Made by a program: the position numbers and the translations under genes | The notes under the pieces: generated by a model | Told to the model about the DNA's origin: nothing | The model's input: the letters and a program-made list of their open reading frames with translations, nothing else | Database searches by the model: none | Assembly (NCBI GenBank): GCA_032353305.1 | Contig: JAUCNG010420799.1 | Location: 1-10,104, forward strand | Source of the DNA: Cephalothrix spiralis | Lineage: Eukaryota > Nemertea > Palaeonemertea > Archinemertea > Cephalotrichidae | Direction: 5' to 3' | Length of the DNA stretch: 10,104 bases | Shown here: piece by piece, positions 1 through 6,617 of the stretch | Layout: every line of letters starts with the position of its first letter | How positions within the stretch are numbered: position 1 is the first letter of the stretch

Positions 1-305
1 TTGATCAGTTAAGTTCATATTTACGCCCCTAGAAGTCATTTCCAAGTGAGCTCCGTCGCGCCAGTGGCGTATTTTTTGTAACTTATTTTACCTAAATCAA
101 AAAAACGAACAGCAAGGAGAGTAATGACATGAACTTTTAAAAGAAACAGGATTCGTTGAGACTTCTATTTGGGTTAGAGAGATCAAACTTGGATGTAAAT
201 AGGGGTTTTTGACCTCAAGGAATCAATGGTACAGTGCATTTTATGATCAGACTACGGCAAATATATGAAATACTCGGAATTTAAAATATTGGCACCTTTT
301 TTTCC

Positions 306-351
306 CAAAATGGCGGCAAAATCTCAATTTTGGCGGGAAAAATCTGAAATT
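306..351 (+). repeat. Two-copy ~21-nt tandem repeat carrying YY1-like and E2F-like motifs
   Basis: Two adjacent units begin TGGCGGCAAAATCTCAATTT (311-330) and TGGCGGGAAAAATCTGAAATT (from 331). The first unit junction reads CAAAATGGCGGC (306-317), which matches the vertebrate YY1 consensus. The second reads TTTGGCGGGAAA (329-340), which matches the E2F consensus. The repeat is visible directly. Binding by these factors is inference only, and the motifs may simply be by-products of a duplicated GGCGG-containing unit. Confidence 0.4.
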
Positions 352-684
352 TTGGAATCTTCATATTGAACCATCAAAGAAACCAAAGAGACATTGATTT
401 CTGAAACATTATTGCAAAACGGAACACCCTAACGACCTATTTATGATTAATATACCATTATGACACCTCCTCCCCGAACCCTTGGCCGCAATCCTGCGGA
501 AAATTTGGAAAGAAAAAAATTGAAATTTCCTGGATTTTGAAAAAAGTCGAGGCAAACATTTACAAAGTGGTCATTTTTAGGGGGTGGTGGGTACCAAAAG
601 GCATTTTGTAAAAAATTTTCCCATCATTGGTGTAGTAAATTTTTGCCATGACATCCTTTGGGCCCCAAAAAAGTTAATTTGAAA

Positions 685-1083
685 GATCAAAAAGGCCAAC
701 CTAGAGATGCAAAAAAAGTTTAATTGGCGTATCGAGAGAATGCTATTAAAATTGTACTTGTGAATATTCTCATATCATTTCAATTCTTATATGAAGATTG
801 GTAAAGAATTTAAATTGAAATCATGAAAGAACAAAAAATATTTTAAAAAATTTAAAAAGAATTTTAATTGAAATAAAAAAAGACGAACGATATTTTATGT
901 TCCGGTTAATTTATATATTGCGAGATGCAAAAAAAAGTCAGTTGGCGTATCAAATGTCAAAAAATAACATTTACCTAGTAGATTGAGGAATTTTGACACT
1001 CTGATGTTAATTCACCAATTCTTTGTTTATTTTTTGAGATTTGATATCGCCAATTGCACATCTCTGGGTTGGCTTTTTTGGTC
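685..1083. repeat. Inverted/direct repeat cluster, possible remnant of a foldback or MITE-like element
   Basis: Positions 685-733 contain GGCCAACCTAGAGATGC, an A-run, then AATTGGCGTATC. The same order appears in reverse complement at 1043-1083 (GATATCGCCAATTG, then CATCTCTGGGTTGGC, then a T-run), with the A-run linker missing. A third, direct copy of GAGATGC/A-run/TTGGCGTATC lies at 922-951, 218 bp after the one at 704-733. The arms are diverged and no target-site duplication was found, so this is an old or composite repeat rather than a clean element. Confidence 0.45.
808..896 (+). repeat. Diverged ~50-bp tandem duplication
   Basis: GAATTTAAATTGAAATCATG near 808 and GAATTTTAATTGAAATAAAA near 858 start two units, each running on through an A-rich stretch with 'GAACA/GAACG' to an 'ATATTTTA' end. 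Because the composition is so AT-rich, part of the resemblance could be low complexity. Confidence 0.35.
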
Positions 1084-1114
1084 TCTGCAACTGTCTTCAA
1101 AATAAACTATTATA

Positions 1115-1230
1115 GGGCCGAAAATGTACTGGGGCCGTCCGGGCCGAAAGTGTTGGGACCGAAAATGTTGGGGCCGAAAGTGTACTGGGGCTGAAAATGT
1201 ACTGGGCCGAAAGTGTTGGTGCCGAAATGA
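1115..1230. repeat. GGGCCGAAAATGT(ACTG) minisatellite
   Basis: About seven units of 15-17 nt follow each other, alternating GGGCCGAAAATGTACTG and GGGCCGAAAGTGTTG forms, with one truncated unit (GGGCCGTCC). The array is far more GC-rich than its surroundings. It keeps frames open on both strands (Lys-Cys-Trp-Gly-Arg type repeats on plus, His-Phe-Arg-Pro type on minus), so ORFs crossing it are products of the repeat and not genes. Confidence 0.8.
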
Positions 1231-1285
1231 CTGCTCCCCAATATTCGACCTTACTAATTCCATTCCCAAAATCTTTATTTTTTCT

Positions 1286-1432
1286 ATGCCCGACGTTTCT
1301 TGTCCTCATTTCTGTCACAAAAGGTGTCGGCGGCGAGGAGAAAAAAAATTCATTGCTCGAAAATTTTCTGTGGAATTTGTTATCAAGATAAAAGCCAAAG
1401 GTCAAAATGTTTTCTCTCTCAACGAGCTTAAG
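1286..1432 (+). CDS. Possible 5' exon of the 1515-4397 gene (weak)
   Basis: An ATG at 1286 opens a 49-codon stretch, rich in Cys and Arg at its start, that ends SLNELK at an AAG|gtctgc donor (1433) in phase 0. It would splice in phase to the alternative acceptor at 1522, giving ...SLNELK-KWFDG.... The intron would be only 90 nt, and the donor is mediocre. The frame stays open upstream into the minisatellite, so the openness is not strong evidence. A rival donor at 1401 (phase 1) would join to the acceptor at 1514. This is a suggestion only. Confidence 0.2.
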
Positions 1433-1514
1433 GTCTGCACATTCGTAAATCGAGTAAAGTATTATTCTATATATTTTCTATCCTTTAAAAATTAATAGCT
1501 TTTATTTTTTTCAG

Positions 1515-1595
1515 TACTTCAGAAGTGGTTTGATGGCTCTTTTGCAACAGAAGTTCCATTCCTAGCTTTCTATTTCTTTGATGAAGCTTCAAGAC
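1515..1595 (+). CDS. Exon: KWFDG...FLAFYFFDEA segment
   Basis: The acceptor is a good pyrimidine tract ending TTTTTTTCAG (1514), and the donor is GAC|gtaagt (1596), a near-consensus site. Only the frame starting at 1517 is open. It reads LQKWFDGSFATEVPFLAFYF and onward and leaves one base for the next exon. A second AG at 1521-1522 would start the exon at AAG TGG in phase 0. Internal exon; confidence comes from the splice sites and frame match. Confidence 0.55.
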
Positions 1596-4397
1596 GTAAG
1601 TTATAGTCAACAAATTATAATAGTTTTATTGATAATTATTGATACAGAGCTTCATTTATTTGGACGGAATTTGAAACTAAGATTTAGAGCCATTTTAATA
1701 CTCGCTTATGCCCAAAACACTGTTTAAACTTTCATGACCATCATGGGCTTATCACACCATCACAGCCACCAACTGAAAATCGGCATTATCGACGGCCTCT
1801 TCGTAAACATTGAGATTGGAAAGTCCTTTAATATTTTTTATACATGTATTTTGATGCTGTAATGATTGTCTTATTATTACACTATTTCAATCCATGTCAT
1901 ACTTCTCAAATCATTCCGAATTGCACGCTACCCCGTTGAATTAGTCTGGACTAATTCAACGGGGTAGCGTGCAATTAGATGACGTCATTATTATTTCAGT
2001 GCGTGCTCATTTATGACACATTGTAATAATAAATAGTCGATGGGATCGAATTCAATTACGAGAATTTGCACGAGACCGCGAGACCAAACGATTACTAATG
2101 AAGTATAAATATTATATAGTTTGATGCAATCGGTATGAATAATTAGATGATATTTCTATTCTCAGCTGGTTTGGAAAGAAGAATTATGTATAGACGACCA
2201 AGTCCTCATGAGGTTTCTGAATTTTTTTCTGATAATGGAATTCTACTAAACGCCACATCTGGCAACCAAGTCATCTACCTACCTTACGAGGAGTCTGAAA
2301 ATCTGGTAAGCCACTCTTGACTATTAAAAAGAATCTTTATTTATAGGTTTTTGCAAGGGTGGTTTTTGAAATGTTTGGTTATAAGCACCTCAAAGCCTAT
2401 TCCTTCGATACATGAAAAAGAAGAAAATTATAAGCGATTGTGCCTATTTCGAGAAATTCGTAATTTCGCGCTCAGCATGAGCAAATTGAAAAACTAACAG
2501 CGCAATTCTTTATTTGTACCTGCCGATAAGGTGCCCTGGAACCTCCCAACTAACTGTATCTTTTATATTGTAGATGTCAATGTGGAGAGAGGGACCGTAT
2601 GGTAGTATTTGCTCTAAGACTGCTTCAAATTTGACCTTAAGTGAGCCACCAGCGCAGAAGGAAGCTAAAGAACAAGAAGAAGATGTTTATCAGGAGTCTA
2701 AGAAACAAAAAACAATCCATGACATGGTAAATATACCATTTTTCATCGTTGTAGTGGATTTAACTCTATTTTGTCAACAAATGAAACTGGTTTGTCATTC
2801 ACCTCCCTCTATATTACAACCCTTTCCCCGGCAATAAGAAAGCTCAAACAGTATTCCATTCTAATGAAGTGTGCATCGCTAATCTGCAGAATGCCTGACA
2901 TTTGGATCTTCTTGGGACGGTGATTTGAGGAATTATCCATCGGAGTAATTTTACAGTCAATGCAACTGGAGTAAATTCAAAGTCAAATGCGTGTTAGAAC
3001 TTTATTAGAATGACTATTATGTCTATTACCGTCATCTTCTTTTTAGTTAAATAACCTCTTTTAAATAATGATTCAGCAAATTTCGATAGGGGAAATGGTA
3101 TATGTAGGGTACAAGACATGTACCATTACCATTTAATAAAATAAAAGTTTGTATCGATTGGTAGAAAAACAGTACTTCTGTAGCAAATAAAGTAGCAAAT
3201 AATATGATTTTATTTAGGTTTTGAGAAATTTGACTTACGTAATAGATCTATACTTGGAGAGAATTTAGAAATATATATGTCTTATTCTGTCTTTTTTCAG
3301 TTTGGAACAGAACTTTTCGATTCAAAGCTGAAGAAAATTAAAGGTGTTCCATTGCTAACGGAATCTATGTGGTCTGACGTCATTGAGAAGTCACATGCTC
3401 CTTCACATCCCTATTTATACGGAGGGAAATGGCAGGGAGAAGTTACCAAAGTTACAATGGTTTGTACTGATTTGATTATATGTTACAAATTAATAAAAAA
3501 AAATTCCAGTGTTTTAAGAAGTACTAAAATGACTTGACCGCAACATCAGACGCCAAAAATATATTTCTTGCAAAGCCTTGGTTTGAAACATCTTCTTTAG
3601 TTTCATAACTAAAGCAGCTGTAGTTTTATTAAACAAGGAATATTCAGCAACTTTTTTAAGGAAAGTCCATCCATCCATTTTGATGTTGCATTTCCATTTA
3701 ATTGTGACAATTATGTCAAAGACAGTCATGATAGACTAAAAACCATTTGTCCTGAAGTAGTTTACTCTAATAAACAAGAGATTAATATCTTTACTAAGTA
3801 CATTGATATGAACCTCTTGCTCACATAGTATTTTCCGACATTTTTGTCTAATTATCGGTCAAATATCTGACAATTCTTGAAATAAAATTCTACAAAACTT
3901 ATTACGGGACTCGAACTTGCGACCCTTGCGATATTAGCTTGAGATAGACCACTCAGTCGCTGAATCCTTATAAGCAGCTGTCAATAAATTGGTTATTTAT
4001 CGCTGCCTTTGTGACGCTTGGGAAATTCGTAAATACCATTTATATTGTTTTAAACGCAATTTTTCAGTTAACAGACTAAAACGAATATGATTAACTATAA
4101 TAAACAACAATGAACTAGTAACATAAGTATATGAATATAACCGTAAATATTTAATATATTAAAAGTAGATAATTGATTTGATCTTCATCATCATCATCAT
4201 CTCACCAAAGGCGGTACACTCTTGATCGGGTATAAAAATTCCCGGGAAAAGAATTGTACTTTAGCGCACTATAAGTAATTCCACCTTAACCAAAAATCTC
4301 TTTGAATTTTAGGTTGTCTATATCATTGCACATTGTGATAACTGTGAAAGAAATATGAAAACATTTGAAGATCTCAATAAAGCAGTGCGGTCTGTGG
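1515..4397 (+). CDS. Multi-exon gene of unknown identity, possible thioredoxin-fold protein (partial)
   Basis: Five exons (1515-1595, 2166-2305, 2574-2726, 3301-3459, 4313-4397) join in one uninterrupted frame of about 205 residues. All borders are GT/AG with matching phases (1, 0, 0, 0, then 1 at the last donor). I do not recognise the protein. The first two exons have a hydrophobic strand (PFLAFYFF) followed by a charged helix-like part. The third is highly charged and Lys/Glu-rich, likely a linker. Exons four and five read VPLLTESMWSDVIEKS, then a strand (VTMVVYIIA), then HCDNC, then a helix (MKTFEDLNKAVRSV). This order resembles the strand-CxxC-helix core of thioredoxin/PDI domains, so one or two thioredoxin-like folds are possible. 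No signal peptide, start codon or terminal exon is certain. The gene converges on the kinase gene at 6618-9341. Confidence 0.55.
1919..1976. repeat. 58-bp near-perfect palindrome (28-bp arms, 2-nt centre) in an intron
   Basis: The arms 1919-1946 and 1949-1976 are exact reverse complements and are separated only by TG. The left arm begins AATTGCACGCTACCCCG. Transcribed RNA or single-stranded DNA would form a very stable hairpin. The perfect match implies recent formation or selection. It sits in the intron 1596-2165 of the plus-strand gene. The loop is too short for a standard microRNA precursor; a tiny foldback element or a palindromic insertion are alternatives. No clear target-site duplication flanks the arms (TCATT occurs on both sides but not adjacent to them). 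Confidence 0.9.
2166..2305 (+). CDS. Exon: GLERRIMYRRPSPHEVSEFF... segment
   Basis: The exon is bounded by the acceptor TTCTATTCTCAG and the donor CTG|gtaagc. The first two bases complete a Pro codon with the previous exon, then 46 codons run open. The peptide goes from a basic stretch (ERRIMYRR) through a predicted helix (SPHEVSEFFSDNG) to NQVIYLPYEESENL. No named motif was recognised. Confidence 0.6.
2574..2726 (+). CDS. Exon: charged linker segment
   Basis: The acceptor ATATTGTAG is preceded by a branch-point-like CTAAC (2550-2555), and the donor is ATG|gtaaat. The exon has 51 codons in phase 0. It starts MSMWREGPYGS and is then rich in Lys, Glu and Gln (EAKEQEEDVYQESKKQK), which suggests a disordered or helical linker. 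The exon happens to start with ATG, but the acceptor and the phase match favour an internal exon over a start. Confidence 0.6.
3094..3127 (+). repeat. Small imperfect hairpin in an intron
   Basis: AATGGTATATGT (3094-3105) pairs with ACATGTACCATT (3116-3127) at 11 of 12 positions, leaving a 10-nt loop. It lies in intron 2727-3300. It is too short for a microRNA precursor and could arise by chance in AT-rich DNA. Confidence 0.35.
3301..3459 (+). CDS. Exon: FGTELFDSKLKKIKGVPLLTE... segment
   Basis: The acceptor is CTGTCTTTTTTCAG and the donor ATG|gtttgt, a weaker but acceptable site. The exon has 53 open codons in phase 0. LLTESMWSDVIEKS resembles the 'L(T/D)xxxFxxxVxxS' strand-helix that opens many thioredoxin/PDI domains, and the exon closes with GEVTKVTM, which runs into the beta-strand of the next exon. 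Confidence 0.6.
3905..3968 (-). pseudogene. tRNA-Leu-like fragment, possible head of a tRNA-derived SINE
   Basis: Read on the minus strand, ACTGAGTGGTCTA (A-box region, about 3946-3957) is followed by CTCAAGC, an anticodon-loop-like stretch, and GCAAGTTCGAGTCCCG (B-box GTTCGAGTCC at 3907-3916). The A box to B box spacing is too short for an intact Leu tRNA, and the anticodon stem and acceptor ends do not pair, so it is not a working tRNA gene. A SINE derived from tRNA-Leu is the likeliest origin; the AT-rich DNA on its 3' side (below 3905) could be the element body. Confidence 0.55.
4186..4201 (+). repeat. (CAT)5 microsatellite
   Basis: Five CAT triplets in a row follow GATCTT, in the intron before the exon at 4313. 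This is ordinary simple-sequence DNA. Confidence 0.8.
4313..4397 (+). CDS. Exon with CxxC motif (HCDNC)
   Basis: The acceptor TTTGAATTTTAG and the consensus donor TGG|gtaaga bound 28 codons plus one base. The peptide starts VVYIIAHCDNCERNM and continues into an amphipathic helix (KTFEDLNKAVRSV). A hydrophobic strand running directly into CxxC at a helix start is the layout of a thioredoxin active site, although the usual Trp before the first Cys is His here. If the donor were not used, the frame would end at a TGA after about 20 more codons, giving a possible C-terminus. I found no convincing next exon before 6618. Confidence 0.55.
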
Positions 4398-4672
4398 GTA
4401 AGAAATATTTTCTCTCTTTCTCTCTTAAACCGCGCCAATACGTGCGTACACTCGTATGAGTGTGTCAAGTGTGTGAAATATTTATATATGAACATTATAA
4501 TAGATAAATAATAGAATATTAAAACTTACACAATTAAGGCCTGGCCCGTTAAGAGTCACATTATGAAAACAACTAAAAACAAACAAAATTGTGACTTATT
4601 GAACGAAACCAACGTAACTACATGACGATCAATACGACTTAAAAGAAATATTAAGATTAAAATAAAATCATT

Positions 4673-4704
4673 AATTACAAATTACAAATTACAAATTACA
4701 AATT
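4673..4704 (+). repeat. AATTACA heptamer array, about 4.5 copies
   Basis: Perfect tandem copies of AATTACA run through this stretch in the spacer downstream of the last visible exon. Confidence 0.85.
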
Positions 4705-4927
4705 TTGAACATTAACAAAGAACATGTTTTTGCTCAATCAAGGAGGTGATCGCGAACTACAGAAACTACATACTAAATAAGAAAGGCATATTTACACTAA
4801 CCTTCATACTAGAATTATGGAACATATACATCATCATGACATGTCGTCTTGAAGTCTTACTTGGACACTAAAAACGCAGACAGAAACAACCAGGTTTTGT
4901 AACAAAACGAGTGTCAAGACTGTGATC

Positions 4928-4935
4928 ATAAATAC
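4928..4935. repeat. Left 8-bp target-site duplication ATAAATAC
   Basis: ATAAATAC directly precedes the left inverted repeat of the element at 4936-5220 and is repeated exactly at 5221-5228, directly after its right inverted repeat. Confidence 0.8.
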
Positions 4936-5220
4936 CGAGGGGTGTGGAACTTTTTTAAATACTGTACAACCAAATATTTAAATATTTTAAATATTATTTA
5001 AATATTTTAAATATTATTTAAATATTTTAAATATTTTTTAAATATTTTAAATATTTTTTAAATATTTTTAAATATTTTAAATACTTTAAATATTTTAAAT
5101 ATTTTTTAAATATTTTAGATACTTTTAAATATTTTAAATACTTTGAATATTTTTTAAATATTTCAAATACTTTAAATATTTTAAATACTGTACAAAAAAA
5201 TTGAAGTTCCACACCCCTCG
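4936..5220. mobile_element. Non-autonomous hAT-like MITE (285 bp)
   Basis: The ends are perfect 17-bp terminal inverted repeats: CGAGGGGTGTGGAACTT at 4936-4952 and its exact complement AAGTTCCACACCCCTCG at 5204-5220. They are flanked by the exact 8-bp duplication ATAAATAC (4928-4935, 5221-5228). An 8-bp duplication and a GAGGGGTG-type terminus fit the hAT superfamily as generally known. The element has no coding capacity: its interior is an AT minisatellite, and a subterminal TTAAATACTGTACAA occurs as a direct repeat near both ends. The identical ends and duplications suggest a fairly recent insertion. It must have been moved by a transposase encoded elsewhere. Confidence 0.85.
4972..5188. 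repeat. TTTAAATA-type AT minisatellite inside the MITE
   Basis: Blocks of TTTAAATATTTTAAATAT repeat with small changes (ATACT, TTTTTTAAAT variants) for about 215 bp. The minus-strand frame through it reads as repeated Lys-Tyr-Leu-Lys and is not a gene. Confidence 0.9.
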
Positions 5221-5228
5221 ATAAATAC
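5221..5228. repeat. Right 8-bp target-site duplication ATAAATAC
   Basis: Exact match to 4928-4935, directly outside the right inverted repeat. Confidence 0.8.
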
Positions 5229-6206
5229 GATAGCTCACCAAAAACTATTGACGCAGGAAACTTAACAAGGTCGAAGAAGATCCTACGAAATCATAATTAA
5301 TAACGCGTGAGAGCAAAACTATACAATACTTGAAATAAAAAAAACATATTCATTTAAATAGATTAAAAAATACGAAATGAACGCAACTCATGATTTTAGT
5401 GCATGTGAATTCACCAGGGGGTTACAGGGTGGGTACTTACTCCCCAGAAGCGCCCATTTTTAACTATCGGTCGGTTTCTCTAACGCAGTTTTCATATGAT
5501 TAACTTCAAAATTGAAATGCATATATTTGAAATGGATGCGGGACAATACCTATTATTTTTGGGACATGTAAGTTAATCAGGGGTTATTTACCCCCAGAAA
5601 CCACACGATGACGTCATAACCGGATGTATATCGGTACATATTCATGCAACGTTAATGAAATTAGGTATATAGCTGACAATAAGTGAAGGTGCTCAAAATC
5701 TCAAGACCTAGTCAATTATAATCATGATAAGTCGATAAAATTTGGTATGGGGTATAACTGTAATAATTAGAGCTAATTTTTGTCAATATATTTCGCGATT
5801 AAATTGTAATGCAGAATAATGCGTGCTAGGCGTCTATTACTTCAGTTAGACCATACATACATACATCCTATGAAATCTTTGACTATCATTATTTTAATAA
5901 AAACATCACATTAAAAAACTTAATTCCTATACATGTATTATATTTCACAATAGCTCAAAAGGCGTTATTTTGTTGGTGAAATCATTAAGTGAAAGTTAAC
6001 AATAGCTAAATATCCTATCCAACTATACTGCACATTACATCGTCTTGATCTCTTAATGAGCCTCAATATTATGTTACAATACTATACAAACATCTCTATT
6101 TTTTGTACTTGTAAACTCTTCAATAAATTAAGACATTATTTCCACAATCGCTTAAAACGCATCATTTGTTTGCAAAAGGTTCACAATTTAGCTCAATATA
6201 CTATAG
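5229..6206. other. Gene-free spacer between two transposon copies
   Basis: I see no ORF or splice-supported exon of note. Two related short stretches lie at about 5415-5450 and 5579-5603 (CAGGGG...TTAC-CCC-CAGAA), with another TGACGTCA palindrome at 5609-5616 and a (CATA)3 run near 5854. A splice-like CTATTACTTCAG near 5840 opens about 40 codons in the phase needed by the exon at 4313-4397, but the peptide is low in information and I do not call it. Confidence 0.6.
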
Positions 6207-6213
6207 CTACAAT
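6207..6213. repeat. Left 7-bp target-site duplication CTACAAT
   Basis: CTACAAT lies directly before the left inverted repeat of the element at 6214-6556 and recurs at 6557-6563. Confidence 0.65.
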
Positions 6214-6556
6214 CAAAAGCTAATGACAAGAGCATTGGGCAGTAGAACGTGTAAGATTTCCGAATTGGATAAATCTATCCTAAGTCATAACCTGTATTTT
6301 GTTTATATATCGAGATCATCCTGTCAGAACCAATTAAAATAGATTAAGACATTAATAAAAAGCGTAGGACTAATTTAATTTTAATTTGTTTTGACGGTTT
6401 TCCCATTAGATACTTGAAATAACAACCCGCAGGATTATAGTACGATATCAAAGACGCTAACCGAAGGGATCTCATTGAACGATAGCTAAAAGTTCGGGAA
6501 TCTCACATCACGCAGAGGGCATAACTAAGAGCTTGGCTTTTAGTCATTAGCTTTTG
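6214..6556. mobile_element. Second putative MITE (343 bp), superfamily unclear
   Basis: The terminal inverted repeats CAAAAGCTAATGAC (6214-6227) and GTCATTAGCTTTTG (6543-6556) are exact complements over 14 bp and stay partly similar further in (A-AGC after a short gap). CTACAAT occurs directly outside both ends. If the terminal G is counted in the duplication it becomes 8 bp (GCTACAAT), which would fit hAT or P-like elements, at the cost of asymmetric ends. The interior has no coding capacity. The element ends 61 bp from the kinase stop codon (54 bp after its duplication), so the kinase mRNA 3' UTR probably runs into it. Confidence 0.65.
6374..6385 (-). terminator. Candidate polyadenylation signal of the kinase gene (two ATTAAA)
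   Basis: Two overlapping-register ATTAAA hexamers on the minus strand, about 235-245 nt past the stop, are the first poly(A)-signal-like sequences downstream of the gene: no AATAAA lies between 6386 and 6617 on that strand. They fall inside the MITE at 6214-6556. Function is inferred from position only. Confidence 0.3.
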
Positions 6557-6563
6557 CTACAAT
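6557..6563. repeat. Right 7-bp target-site duplication CTACAAT
   Basis: Exact copy of 6207-6213, directly after the right inverted repeat. Confidence 0.65.
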
Positions 6564-6617
6564 GCGTACGTCTTGAGTCGTCACAATGGCAATTTCTGGA
6601 GTCACATTTAGAATTAT

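Larger units (their letters stand above)
1..1114. other. Non-genic AT-rich region with degenerate repeats
   Basis: I see no supportable coding exon here: all six frames are broken by frequent stops and no ORF of note starts before position 1027. The segment is rich in A- and T-runs and contains the small repeats listed separately (306-351, 685-1083, 808-896). It may include the promoter or 5' exons of the plus-strand gene downstream, but nothing in the sequence fixes a transcription start. Confidence 0.6.

Noticed and set aside
1027-1405. Two minus-strand ORFs of 80 and 102 codons
   Set aside because: Both owe their length to the GGGCCGAAAATGT array (His-Phe-Arg-Pro and Ser-Ala-Pro repeats); no domain or splice support.
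1124-1495. 123-codon plus-strand ORF
   Set aside because: Its first third is the minisatellite translated (repeated Arg-Lys-Cys), and the end runs into AT-rich DNA. Only the part 1286-1432 is kept, as a weak exon candidate.
3514-3729. 71-codon minus-strand ORF in an intron
   Set aside because: No recognisable motif, no promoter or splice context, and a length expected by chance.
4286-4495. 69-codon minus-strand ORF
   Set aside because: It is antisense to the CxxC exon and its splice sites; a shadow.
4673-5188. CRISPR-like tandem structure
   Set aside because: The repeats are contiguous without unique spacers, and the setting is animal nuclear DNA; these are simple minisatellites.
5027-5212. 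61-codon Lys-Tyr-Leu repeat ORF, minus strand
   Set aside because: Pure translation of the AT minisatellite inside the MITE.
5415-5603. Two similar CAGGGG...CCCCAGAA stretches
   Set aside because: Similarity is limited to about 20 bases with gaps; no clear borders or duplication to define an element.
5841-5970. Possible further exon of the plus-strand gene after CTATTACTTCAG
   Set aside because: About 40 open codons in the required phase, but it begins in a CATA repeat, has no clear donor or domain, and would need a 1.4-kb intron full of transposon sequence.
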